A stretch of DNA of 38,917 nucleotides. Source: Chloroflexota bacterium (lineage in GTDB: Bacteria > Chloroflexota > Dehalococcoidia > UBA2979). This document shows positions 7,652 through 15,792 of this stretch, piece by piece. The position numbers and the translations under genes are program-made. Location of the stretch: the NCBI GenBank assembly GCA_009840965.1, contig VXMT01000126.1, positions 1-38,917 of the forward strand, given 5' to 3'. Each line of letters starts with the position of its first letter. Positions within the stretch are counted from its first letter, which is position 1. Below the pieces are notes generated by a model that saw nothing but the letters and a program-made list of their open reading frames with translations, made no database searches and was not told the origin of the DNA.

Positions 7652-9043
7652 TCACGCTGTGGCGTCGCTCCCGTACGTGTCGCCGAACCGCTCCATCATG
7701 CGCTCCGTGTAGCGGGGATCGAACTCGACGATCCTGAGCTGAGCCGCAGGCGGCAGGTGCAGCCGCTCCTCGAGGTCGGCGGGGGGCGGCTTCATCTCGG
7801 CCGCATCCGGCGTGACGCCCATCGCGCCCGACGCGACGTACTCCTCGTACTCCTCCTCGCTGCATTCCAGCAACCCGGTCGCGATCAGGTGATTGTGCTC
7901 GCCGAGCATCGGGGCGCGCGTGCGCAGCTCGGCGGGAGTGCGGGAGAGCAAGGCCGAGGCGCCGGGCCAGGCCCGGCGGCCGGCCCCCTGCTCCGGCGCA
8001 TGGTCGACGAGCCAGAAGAACCCGCGGGCCTCGAGATGCGGATCGAGCAGCAGGTCGCGCGCGTTGGCCGCGACGGCGGCCGGCACGCCCCGAGCCTGCA
8101 ACTCGGAGACCGCTTCGTCGCCGTCGCGAGGGCGCGCCCACGCCTCCAGCGCCTCGCGGATCCGTTCCTGCTCGGCGGCGGAGAGTGGCTGCGCCCAGGG
8201 ATCGCGATCGACGTCGAGCGCCTCGAACTCGACCAGCTCGCGCAGCCCGTCCCACGAGGCACGATCGCAGACGTCGACCGCGAGCCAGCGCGAGCCGTCG
8301 TCGCACGGAACGCAGCCGGCGATCGGGTGACCGTCGTCGCCGTTCCCGCGCGGACCGGGAACGTTCGCGCCGAAGGCGCGGGCGACGTGCGCGTCGCCGA
8401 TCAGGTTGACGCCCACCTCGTACTGCGAGACGTCGACCCACGCGCCCTTGCCGGTGCGGTCGCGCCGCTCGAGCGCGGCGACCATGAGGAAGGCGATGTG
8501 ATAGGTCGCGGGGTGGTCGGTGAGGGGAATCGTGCCACGCTGGGGTGCCTCGCCTGCGTAGCCGTTGAGCGAGCTGATCCCGCTCATCACCTCGCTCATC
8601 ATGCCGTACGAGCGGATCTCGCTGTACGGACCGCCGTACCCGTAGCCGGAGGTCGAGACGTACACAAGGTCCTCGCGCGCGGCGCGCAGCTCCTCGTAGC
8701 TCAGCCCGAGATCCTCCATGAGCCCCGGCGGGTGGCTGTCGAGGACGATGTCGCAGCTCGCGACCAGGCGCAGGAAGAGCTCGCGGCCCCGGGGATTCCC
8801 GGCGTCCAGCCCGACGCAGTATGCCTTGTTCCGATGCTGTTCCAGGTAGATGCCGCTCTGTTCCCAGTACGGGTCGCCGGCGACGCCGTCGGGGAAGCAG
8901 AAGTTCCGCCCCAGGTCCGGCCGCCGGTAGTGCTCGACACGGATGATCTCGGCGCCGTAGTCGGCGAGCAGGCGCGCCGGGAACGTGCCCGCCTGCACGA
9001 TCCCGTTATCCAGCACGCGTACGCCGTCGAGTGCGCCGGGCAT
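7652..9043 (-). CDS. CaiB/BaiF family CoA-transferase, subunit or isozyme 1
   Basis: 463 residues, longer than the usual 390-430. The family fold is clear: LDGVRVLDNGIVQAGTFPAR at the start, GAEIIRVE, and DIVLDSHPPGLMEDLGLSYE. Asp176 in PLTDHPATYH aligns with the Asp that forms the glutamyl/aspartyl-CoA intermediate in formyl-CoA transferase. Its ATG shares one base with the stop of the preceding CaiB gene (TGATG), which suggests translational coupling and a heteromeric enzyme, as in BbsEF benzylsuccinate CoA-transferase. The reaction is transfer of CoA between carboxylic acids; donor and acceptor cannot be told from sequence. Confidence 0.9.
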   Translation of the reverse strand: MPGALDGVRVLDNGIVQAGTFPARLLADYGAEIIRVEHYRRPDLGRNFCFPDGVAGDPYWEQSGIYLEQHRNKAYCVGLDAGNPRGRELFLRLVASCDIVLDSHPPGLMEDLGLSYEELRAAREDLVYVSTSGYGYGGPYSEIRSYGMMSEVMSGISSLNGYAGEAPQRGTIPLTDHPATYHIAFLMVAALERRDRTGKGAWVDVSQYEVGVNLIGDAHVARAFGANVPGPRGNGDDGHPIAGCVPCDDGSRWLAVDVCDRASWDGLRELVEFEALDVDRDPWAQPLSAAEQERIREALEAWARPRDGDEAVSELQARGVPAAVAANARDLLLDPHLEARGFFWLVDHAPEQGAGRRAWPGASALLSRTPAELRTRAPMLGEHNHLIATGLLECSEEEYEEYVASGAMGVTPDAAEMKPPPADLEERLHLPPAAQLRIVEFDPRYTERMMERFGDTYGSDATA

Positions 9044-10221
9044 CAGATCGCCCCCGCTGCTGCGGCGGCCTGCAGCTCGCCTTCCGAGTGGCCAAGCAGT
9101 TCGCCGAACACAACAGCATTGTGCTCACCGAGCCGTGGGACGACTCGCATGCGCTCCGTGGCGCCCTCGGAGAGCGCGTACGGCGGCCCGGGGGCGCGTC
9201 CCTCTGCGCCGCCCGGCAGCCGGAGCGAGCCGAAGTGCGCGCGCGCCTCCAGGTGTTCGCAGGCCGCAACCTCGTCGAGCGTTTGCACCATGCCCGCCGG
9301 GACGCGGTGCTCCTTCGCCCGGGCGAACCACTCGCGGCGCGTGCGGGTGCGCATCGAGCGGGAGATGACGTCAGCCACGCGTCCGGCGTTCGCGGTCATC
9401 GAGAGTGGCGGTTGCAACTCCGGATCGAGGATCAACTCCTCCGCCTCGAGCGCGATGGCGAAAACATCCCACGGAACGGCGGTGTGCCAGTTCACGATGA
9501 TCGGGCCGTCCGAGGCCGGTTTCAGGTCGAGCCAGCCGCGAGCCTGCAGCGCTCCCTGGTACTGGTAGTCGGCGAAGTGCATGAAGTACGAGGCGACCAG
9601 CGACTCCTGGATGGAGACGTCGACATGCTGGCCCTCGCCGGTCAGCCGGGCGTGCCGCCGGGCGATCAAGGCGGCGTGCGCCGCATTGGACCCGGCCCAG
9701 TACTCGGAGATGTGGCGCGGGTAGCGCAGCGGCTCGCGGTCCTCGTCGCCGTTGCCGTCCATGAGGGCGGCGGCTGCCTGCAGGGTCAGCGAGCTGCCTC
9801 GGAGGTCACGCGACGGCCCGCTGCCGCCGAAGTTCGTGATGCTCACCCACACCACCGAGGGGTTCACACCGAGCACCTCTTCCAGGCCGAAGGCGTGGCG
9901 CTCCAGCGTACCGGGAGCGAAGTTCTCGACGACGATGTCGGCCCAGCGCACAAGCTCGCGCAGCCATTCGGCGCCGGTCGGCGTCGTGAAGTCGAGCGTG
10001 ACCGATCGCTTGTCCGCGTTGAGGAAGGCGTAGACGGCGCTGACCGTCTCGGCCGAGCCGTCGTCGAGCAGCGGCGGGAGCGCGCGGGCGGGGTCGCCGG
10101 CGCCGGGGCGCTCGACGTGAATGACATCGGCGCCCGCATCCACGAAGAGCTTCGCGCAGTACGGCCCGGCCGTGTAGCGGCCGAGATCGAGGATCCTCAG
10201 TCCCTCCAGCAGATCGTTCAT
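9043..10221 (-). CDS. CaiB/BaiF family CoA-transferase, subunit or isozyme 2
   Basis: 392 residues with the standard N-terminal signature (LEGLRILDLGRYTAGPYCAK, GADVIHVERPGAGDPAR, DIVVENFAPGTLERHAFG). At the position of the catalytic Asp it has Glu173 (RHISEYWAGSNAA). Either Glu acts as the acyl carrier or this is the non-catalytic partner of the following gene, which retains Asp. The start overlaps the permease stop by four bases (ATGA), tying transport and CoA activation into one transcript. Family call is secure; catalytic competence is not. Confidence 0.9.
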   Translation of the reverse strand: MNDLLEGLRILDLGRYTAGPYCAKLFVDAGADVIHVERPGAGDPARALPPLLDDGSAETVSAVYAFLNADKRSVTLDFTTPTGAEWLRELVRWADIVVENFAPGTLERHAFGLEEVLGVNPSVVWVSITNFGGSGPSRDLRGSSLTLQAAAALMDGNGDEDREPLRYPRHISEYWAGSNAAHAALIARRHARLTGEGQHVDVSIQESLVASYFMHFADYQYQGALQARGWLDLKPASDGPIIVNWHTAVPWDVFAIALEAEELILDPELQPPLSMTANAGRVADVISRSMRTRTRREWFARAKEHRVPAGMVQTLDEVAACEHLEARAHFGSLRLPGGAEGRAPGPPYALSEGATERMRVVPRLGEHNAVVFGELLGHSEGELQAAAAAGAI

Positions 10222-11129
10222 GCCACTGACCCCCGGAGCCGCGGGTCGAGGGTGTCTCGCAGACCGTCGCCGAGCACGTTGATCGCGAAGACCGTGACGG
10301 CCAGGGCAACGCCCGGGAAGAACGCCATCCAGGGGGCGCGCGTGACGTATGGCCGGGCCTCCACGCCCATCATCTGCCCCCAGGTCGGGTCCGGCGGCTG
10401 CACGCCGTAGCCGAGGAAGCTGAGCACGGACTCCGCGAGGATCGCCGAGCCGAGATTCAGCGAGGCGATGATGATGACGGGCGCGATCACGTTGGGGAGC
10501 ACGTGCCGCGCCATGACGCGTACGGGCGTGGCGCCGATGGTGGTGGCCGCCTCGACGTAGACCTCCTCGCGCACGCTCATCACGGCGCCGCGCACGATCC
10601 GGGAGCTTGTGACGCCCTGGTAGAGCCCGATGATCAGCGCGATGCTCAGGAAGCTGGCGCCCGCCATGGTGACGATGAGCAGCAGGAAGAGGATGAACGG
10701 GATGCCGATCGCGGCGTCCACGATACGCTGCAGCACCATGTCGGCGATGCCCCCGGCGTAGCCCGAGATCACGCCGACCAGCACGGCGATGAGGAGACCG
10801 AAGGCGACGGCCGCCAACCCCAGCAGGAGCGAGAAGCGCGTCGCGACCAGCACGCGGCTGAGGATGTCACGGCCGAGATTGTCGGTCCCAAGCAGGTACC
10901 CCTCCCCCGGTGAGCGCAGCCCGTTCAGCACGTCCGTATCGTACGGATCCTTCGGGGTGATGGAGGGCCCGATCACGGCGATGACCAGTCCGAACAGCAA
11001 CACGAGCGCCCCGAACGTCGCCAGCGGCTGTCGCCGGGCGAACACCCTGATCGCACGCCACCACCCCAGGGCCACGCTCGCGCGGCCCGCGCCGAGTGCG
11101 CGTTGCCTGCCTACACCGGTCGTAGCCAT
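10218..11129 (-). CDS. ABC transporter permease, peptide/nickel type (DppC/OppC family)
   Basis: 303 residues with about six membrane segments and the OppC-type N-terminal domain (GTDNLGRDILSRVLVATR). The cytoplasmic EAA loop that contacts the ATPase is YVEAATTIGATPVRVMARHV (about residues 195-215). GGGAG precedes the ATG. It pairs with the DppB-type permease 10 bp upstream. No ATPase gene follows; the next gene is a CoA-transferase. Substrate class is small peptides or other oligomeric organics by family, not proven. Confidence 0.93.
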   Translation of the reverse strand: MATTGVGRQRALGAGRASVALGWWRAIRVFARRQPLATFGALVLLFGLVIAVIGPSITPKDPYDTDVLNGLRSPGEGYLLGTDNLGRDILSRVLVATRFSLLLGLAAVAFGLLIAVLVGVISGYAGGIADMVLQRIVDAAIGIPFILFLLLIVTMAGASFLSIALIIGLYQGVTSSRIVRGAVMSVREEVYVEAATTIGATPVRVMARHVLPNVIAPVIIIASLNLGSAILAESVLSFLGYGVQPPDPTWGQMMGVEARPYVTRAPWMAFFPGVALAVTVFAINVLGDGLRDTLDPRLRGSVA

Positions 11130-11139
11130 CGCACTCCCA

Positions 11140-12093
11140 TCAGGCGCGGCTGTGCCGGATGCGCGGATCGATGAAACCGTACGAGATGTCGACGACCAGG
11201 TTCGTCATGATGATGATGACCGCCATGAACAACGTGACCGCCTGCACGACCTGGTAGTCGCGCCTCGAGAGTGCGTCGAGCGACAGCTGACCCAGCCCGG
11301 GGAGCGCGTAGATGCTCTCCAGCACGACCGATCCGCTTAGCAGGAAGATGAAACGGATGCCGATCAGGGTGACGACGGGGATGAGCGCGTTGCGCAGCGC
11401 GTGGCGGCGGATCTGCGTTGCCCGCGAGAGCCCTTTCGCGGCGGCCGTGCGCATGTAGTCCAGGCGCAGCACCTCGAGCATCGTCGCGCGCAGCATCCGC
11501 ATGATCGAGCCCGCGAGGAACACCGTGCCGACCAGCGCCGGAGCGAGCATGTGCTGGATGCTCGCGAGCGGGTCCTCCTGCAGCGGCACGTGTCCGATCG
11601 GAGGCGTCCAGCGCCAGTAGTACGCCGGGAGCGAGATCGTGAGGACGGCGATCCAGAAGAACGGGATCGAGATGCCACCGATCGCGATCGTGCGCAACAG
11701 GTAGTCGAACGGCGACCCGCGCATCACGGCGGAGAGCACGCCGAGCGGCAACCCGATCGCGAGGCTGAAGATGAGCGTCATCATCGCCAGCTGGAATGTC
11801 ACCGGCGTGCGGTCTCGGATCACAACGGAGAGCTCCCGGCCCGAGGCCAGCGACTCGCCGAGGTCTCCGCGCGCGAGTTCGCCGAGGTAGCGCCAGAACT
11901 GGACCGCAATCGGATCGCTGAGCCCGAGCTTCTCCCGCAGTTCCTCCGCCTGGCCCGGCCGGGCGCCGGTGTCCTGAAAGAACTGGTCGACGATGTCGCC
12001 CGGCATGAGCCGCACCGCGACGAACACGATCACGACCACGAGCACCAGCGAGATGCTCGAGACCACCAGGCGGCCGAGGAGGTATCGCGCCAC
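11140..12093 (-). CDS. ABC transporter permease, peptide/nickel type (DppB/OppB family)
   Basis: 317 residues, about six membrane helices, starting with the characteristic short N-terminal helix (YLLGRLVVSSISLVLVVVIV). The EAA loop reads DYMRTAAAKGLSRATQIRRH near residue 215, and the C-terminus ends in the family's DPRIR. The start codon is GTG with no strong ribosome site. It lies 49 bp after the frameshifted solute-binding protein gene, in the usual binding protein-B-C order. Confidence 0.93.
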   Translation of the reverse strand: MARYLLGRLVVSSISLVLVVVIVFVAVRLMPGDIVDQFFQDTGARPGQAEELREKLGLSDPIAVQFWRYLGELARGDLGESLASGRELSVVIRDRTPVTFQLAMMTLIFSLAIGLPLGVLSAVMRGSPFDYLLRTIAIGGISIPFFWIAVLTISLPAYYWRWTPPIGHVPLQEDPLASIQHMLAPALVGTVFLAGSIMRMLRATMLEVLRLDYMRTAAAKGLSRATQIRRHALRNALIPVVTLIGIRFIFLLSGSVVLESIYALPGLGQLSLDALSRRDYQVVQAVTLFMAVIIIMTNLVVDISYGFIDPRIRHSRA

Positions 12094-12142
12094 GAGCCAG
12101 TTGCTACTCAGTCGCCCCCGTTGCTCCGGCTGTCAACGCTCC

Positions 12143-13980
12143 TTACTTCTGCACGTAGACCTGATCCACGCGCCCGCTGTCCCAGAGCATCGGGATGCCC
12201 TGGATGCGCGAGAGCGCCGCGTAGGAGAAGGGCCCCGATCCCGTCCAGGCGTTGGCGATCTCCTCGGGCGAATTGACGAAGCGCTGCATGTCCTGCATCA
12301 GCGAGATCCGCTCCTCGATGTCGAAGGTGCTCTCCTCGACGGCGAGCATGCGGTCGAGGTCCGGGTTCGCGTACCCCGAGAAGTTCCGGCCTCCCTCGCT
12401 GTGGTACATCTTCTGCATCGCGTCGTGGGCGTCGACGCCCATCGAGTAGGCCGACGAGATCATCTGGAACTCGTGCAACGCCTCCGCCTGCTTCCAGGCG
12501 CCCCACTCGAGCGCCTGCTCCGACGGTTGCAGGACGTTGCCGGAGACATCCTTGTACATGTCGACCGCGATCTGCAGCTGGTCGATACCGACAAGGGTCT
12601 GGGGCACGGACCACCCCATGATTTGCCACTCCATGGGGTTGTCGGCGTCGAAACCCGCCCGGCAAGCATCTGGAGTCCCTCGGCGATGTCTTGCTCGCGC
12701 CGCCCCAAGCCGAAGCCCGGCATCTCCTCGAACTCCGCGTCCGGGAGATGGAACGCGAGATGCCCCATCCCGAGCGCGATCGACGGCTTCGCTCCGATCG
12801 GCCAGCCGTACGTACGGTTCGGCAGGCGGTCCATGATCAGGTTGATCGCCCAGCGCACGCGGATGTCGGCGAAGGCGGGATCCTGCGTGTTCATGAAGTG
12901 CCCGTGCGCGGAGGCGGCCATCACCTCCGAATACACGTACCCGTCGATGCCCTCCGACTCGAGGAACCCGGCAAACGAGTCGTGGCCGGGGAGCAACTCG
13001 GCAGGCACCAGCACGATGTCGATGTTCCCGGCGCGGAACTGCGACCAGTGGTCCTCGACGTCGAGCTGTTCGAGTTCGTCGAGGTACGGCAGACCCTCGC
13101 GCCAGTAGTCGGGGTTCCGCACGAGCGTGGCGCCGAAGTCGGGCGCGAAGCTCTCGACGATGAACGGCCCCGTGCCGATCGTCGCCTCCGGACTCTTGAT
13201 GTCCCCGAACTGGTCGATCACCTCGGGCGCGACGGGAATCCACTGGTAGCCCGCGAGCATGGTGAGGATGATCGCCGTCGGGTACTTCGTGGTGAGCCGC
13301 ACGGTGGAGTCGTCCGGCGCCTCGATCGTATCGACCACCGCCAGGTCGCCGCTGTGGATGAACGAGGGGTCGTCCGAGCGCGCCCGCTCGAGGCCGAACA
13401 CCACGTCGCTCGCCTTGAAGTCGCGGCCGTTGACCGGCGGCTTGTTCTGCCACTTCACGCCCTCGTGAAGCGTGAAGACCACGTCGGTGCCGGCCTGCTC
13501 CCAGGACTGCGCGAGATCCGGCTCAGGGAGCTGGGCGTCACCGCGATAGCGGACCAGCCGGTTGTAGGTGGCGCCGATGATCTGCTGCGCCCCGGAGATG
13601 CTGTCCTGGTGGATGTCGAGGTGGGCCGTGGTGTTCTGGGCCCATGACATCTTCCCGCCTCGCTTCGCCTCGTCCTCCGCGGTGGTGGCAGCCTGGGTCG
13701 GCGTGGCTGTCGCCCGAGGTGCGACGGTGGCCGTCGCCCGCGGAGCAGGGGTAGCGGTCGCCGGCGCGGCAGTGGCCGTCGCCTGGGCGGGGGCGGCAGC
13801 GGGCGTGGCTGCCGCCGGAGGAGCCTCGTCGTCGTCGTCGTCGCAGCCGATCAGCGCGGCAGTGGCGAGTCCGGCGGCTCCGAGGACGCTCCCTCGCAGG
13901 AGCGCCCGGCGGCCGATGATCGTCCTTCCCAGCCTCCGGTACGTGGCAGCAACCTCACTCTGGTCATCTCGCGCGGCCAT
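12143..13980 (-). pseudogene. Family-5 extracellular solute-binding protein, Tat-exported lipoprotein, with a single frameshift
   Basis: From ATG 13980 (GGGGGAGAG upstream) the protein starts with a Tat lipoprotein signal: Arg24-Arg25 in GRRALLRGSVLG and lipobox ALIGC with Cys46, then five Asp and an Ala/Thr/Pro linker. The SBP_bac_5 domain runs from about residue 115. After IAEGLQMLAG the frame is lost near 12654-12662 and continues one frame over with AGFDADNPMEWQIMGWS to the stop at 12143. Relatives usually read LLAEAGFD here, so one base appears to be missing (about 612 residues if restored). The downstream part is fully conserved in style, so a recent mutation or an assembly error is more likely than old decay. 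As the binding protein of the adjacent permeases it would capture the substrate outside the membrane. Confidence 0.88.
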
Positions 13981-14031
13981 GCTGTCTCTCCCCCCACCGC
14001 GGAGCAGCTACACGCTCCGCCGGCCCAGCCT

Positions 14032-14051
14032 CAATCGTGGTATCGCGATTG
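14032..14051. promoter_or_regulatory. Palindromic operator candidate CAATCG-N8-CGATTG
   Basis: Perfect 6 bp inverted repeat with an 8 bp spacer. It overlaps the -10 hexamer of the operon promoter and extends across the likely transcription start, where a bound repressor would block initiation. It differs from the TAC-N3-GTA palindromes further right, so a separate regulator is inferred. Confidence 0.5.
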
Positions 14052-14076
14052 TTCTTAACCCGTCCCGGCGTGTCAA
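14048..14076 (-). promoter_or_regulatory. Promoter of the left ten-gene operon
   Basis: On the minus strand a perfect -35 TTGACA (14071-14076) and a -10 AACAAT (14048-14053) are separated by 17 bp, about 65 bp upstream of the solute-binding protein start. Confidence 0.65.
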
Positions 14077-14230
14077 CCGCAGCAGTCCTCGGGTGGGGCT
14101 GATGCGGACGCGACCGCCTCCCCGGATTCGAGCGCCAACCCCGAGCCGGAACAGCAGCGCTTCTCGCCGCCGCACGGATCCTCGACGAAGTGCGCCTCAC
14201 GGTTGTCGGTCGCTCTGCGGAGGCGCGGGG

Positions 14231-14320
14231 GTCAGGACCAAGCGACGAACATGGGCATCACTGTTCGGAAACGACAAGATCGAGCACGTTCCGGTGGTGG
14301 TGCGGGTGCAGTTGGCGCGG
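14231..14320 (+). repeat. Dispersed repeat copy B
   Basis: It is identical to copy A over 33 bp (14231-14263) and aligns with copy C over about 90 bp with scattered substitutions. One plus frame reads SLFGNDKIEHVPVVV, close to SLFGNDNIERVPVVV in copy C. It lies 3' of the minus-strand LLM gene and upstream of the left operon's promoter, in a 409 bp gap (13981-14389) that otherwise holds only that promoter. Confidence 0.8.
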
Positions 14321-14389
14321 CCGCAGTAGATGCGAACGGACGGACAGGTTCCGGGTGGTGGTACCGAAGCTGGCGGTTCGCTCCCGGCG

Positions 14390-15313
14390 CTACGTGAAGG
14401 CGGGGAACACCTCGCGGGCGACCCGCTCGAAGAGCCCTCGATCGTAGGGAGTGTTCACTACCATCACGAGGTGCGTGAAGCCGGCGTCGGCGTAGGCCTG
14501 CACGGCGTTACGCAGGTCCTCCGGCGAACCGCCGATGGTCATGCGCCGCACGTCGGCCGGCGCCAGACCCTGCCACTCCGCGGTGCGCTCGACGAAGCGC
14601 TCGTAGATCGCGTCCGGGATGAGCGCGGCGCCGGCGGTGAGCTCGATGTCCTCGAAGCGCCGGCCGACAACGTCGCAGTGCCGACGGAGGCGCTCGATGC
14701 GATCCGCCAGCAGCTCCAGCGTGCCATTGCCGTTCCATGCGTCCGCGTACTTCGCCACCAGCCGCAGCGTGCGGTTGGGGCCCGTACCGCCGACCCAGAT
14801 CGGCGGATGGGGCTGCTGCACGGGCGCCGGGACGAACGGCGCGTCCTCCAGCCGGTAGTGGTCGCCGCGGAAGCTCACGCCCTGCTCCCCCGACCAGAGC
14901 AGCCTGATGACCTGCAACGCCTCCTCGAGGCGGTCGAACCGCTCACCGGCCGTGCCAAAGTCGAAGCCGTAGGCGGCGTGCTCGCGCTCGAACCAGCCTG
15001 CGCCGATGCCGAAGTTCAGCCGACCATCCGAAATCACGTCGACGGTGGTGGCGATCTTCGCGAGGTGGGCGGGGTTGCGGAACGTGTTGCAGGTGACCAT
15101 GGTCCCGAGTCGCAGCCGCGGCACGCGCGCGGCGAGGGCCGCGAGGGTGGTCCAGGCCTCGAGGCAGGGTCCGTCGGCGTCGCCCGCGCCAGCCGGCAGG
15201 AGGTGATCGGTGGTCCAGGCCGCGTCGTAGCCCAGGCCCTCGAGCAGCTGCCACGTGTCGAGCAGCTCGTCCCAGCTGATGTTCTCCTGGCCGGTCTGAA
15301 CCGAGAACCGCAC
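14390..15313 (-). CDS. Luciferase-like (LLM class) flavin/F420-dependent oxidoreductase 1
   Basis: 307 residues in one TIM-barrel domain. Family marks: MRFSVQTGQ strand 1, LEGLGYDAAWTTDHLLPA, RLRLGTMVTCNTFRNPAHLA, GRLNFGIGAGWFEREHAAYG and PHPPIWVGGTGPNRTLRLV. The GIGAGW and WVGG motifs are common in both F420-dependent dehydrogenases and FMN monooxygenases, so the cofactor is open. GTG start. It ends the operon LLM-thiolase-DUF35-LLM that begins behind the operator at 17913. Confidence 0.9.
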   Translation of the reverse strand: MRFSVQTGQENISWDELLDTWQLLEGLGYDAAWTTDHLLPAGAGDADGPCLEAWTTLAALAARVPRLRLGTMVTCNTFRNPAHLAKIATTVDVISDGRLNFGIGAGWFEREHAAYGFDFGTAGERFDRLEEALQVIRLLWSGEQGVSFRGDHYRLEDAPFVPAPVQQPHPPIWVGGTGPNRTLRLVAKYADAWNGNGTLELLADRIERLRRHCDVVGRRFEDIELTAGAALIPDAIYERFVERTAEWQGLAPADVRRMTIGGSPEDLRNAVQAYADAGFTHLVMVVNTPYDRGLFERVAREVFPAFT

Positions 15314-15350
15314 ACGATCCCCTTTCGCGCCGCGCCGGGCGGTTGCCCGA

Positions 15351-15764
15351 TCAGCTCCGCGACATCGGGCGGAACTTCGGCAGGCTGATCTCGTCCGTAG
15401 CGTCTTCGAAGTGCACCTCGACCGGTTGACCGACGTAGATCCTGTCGGGCGAGACGCCGACGACGTTGGTGAGCATCTTCGGGCCTTCTTCGAGCTCGAC
15501 GATCGCCTCGATGTAGGGCACGTCCTCGGAGAACGCCGGCGACTGCGGGCGATAGATCGTGCTCCAGCTCCAGACCGTTCCCCGGCCCGAGACTTGCTCC
15601 CAGTCGTAGTCCTCGGAGTAGCACTCGCGGCAGAGGATCTGCGGGGTGAAGCGATAGGCCCGGCACTCGCGGCAGCGTTGCAGCACCAGCTTGTGCGCTC
15701 GCGCGCCGTCCCAGAACGGGCGCCAGAGATCGGTCGGCGACGGCAAGGGCTTGGAGAACGGCAT
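15351..15764 (-). CDS. DUF35 OB-fold zinc-ribbon protein, second copy
   Basis: 137 residues starting after GGAGGG. Zinc ribbon cysteines are Cys31, Cys34, Cys45 and Cys48 (CREC and CREC), followed by the OB fold (RGTVWSWSTIYRPQSPAF). It lies 28 bp after a thiolase-superfamily gene and is its probable structural partner, repeating the arrangement at 5955-7608. Confidence 0.9.
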   Translation of the reverse strand: MPFSKPLPSPTDLWRPFWDGARAHKLVLQRCRECRAYRFTPQILCRECYSEDYDWEQVSGRGTVWSWSTIYRPQSPAFSEDVPYIEAIVELEEGPKMLTNVVGVSPDRIYVGQPVEVHFEDATDEISLPKFRPMSRS

Positions 15765-15792
15765 GTGAAGTCCCTCCGCTCGCGCTCACCCG

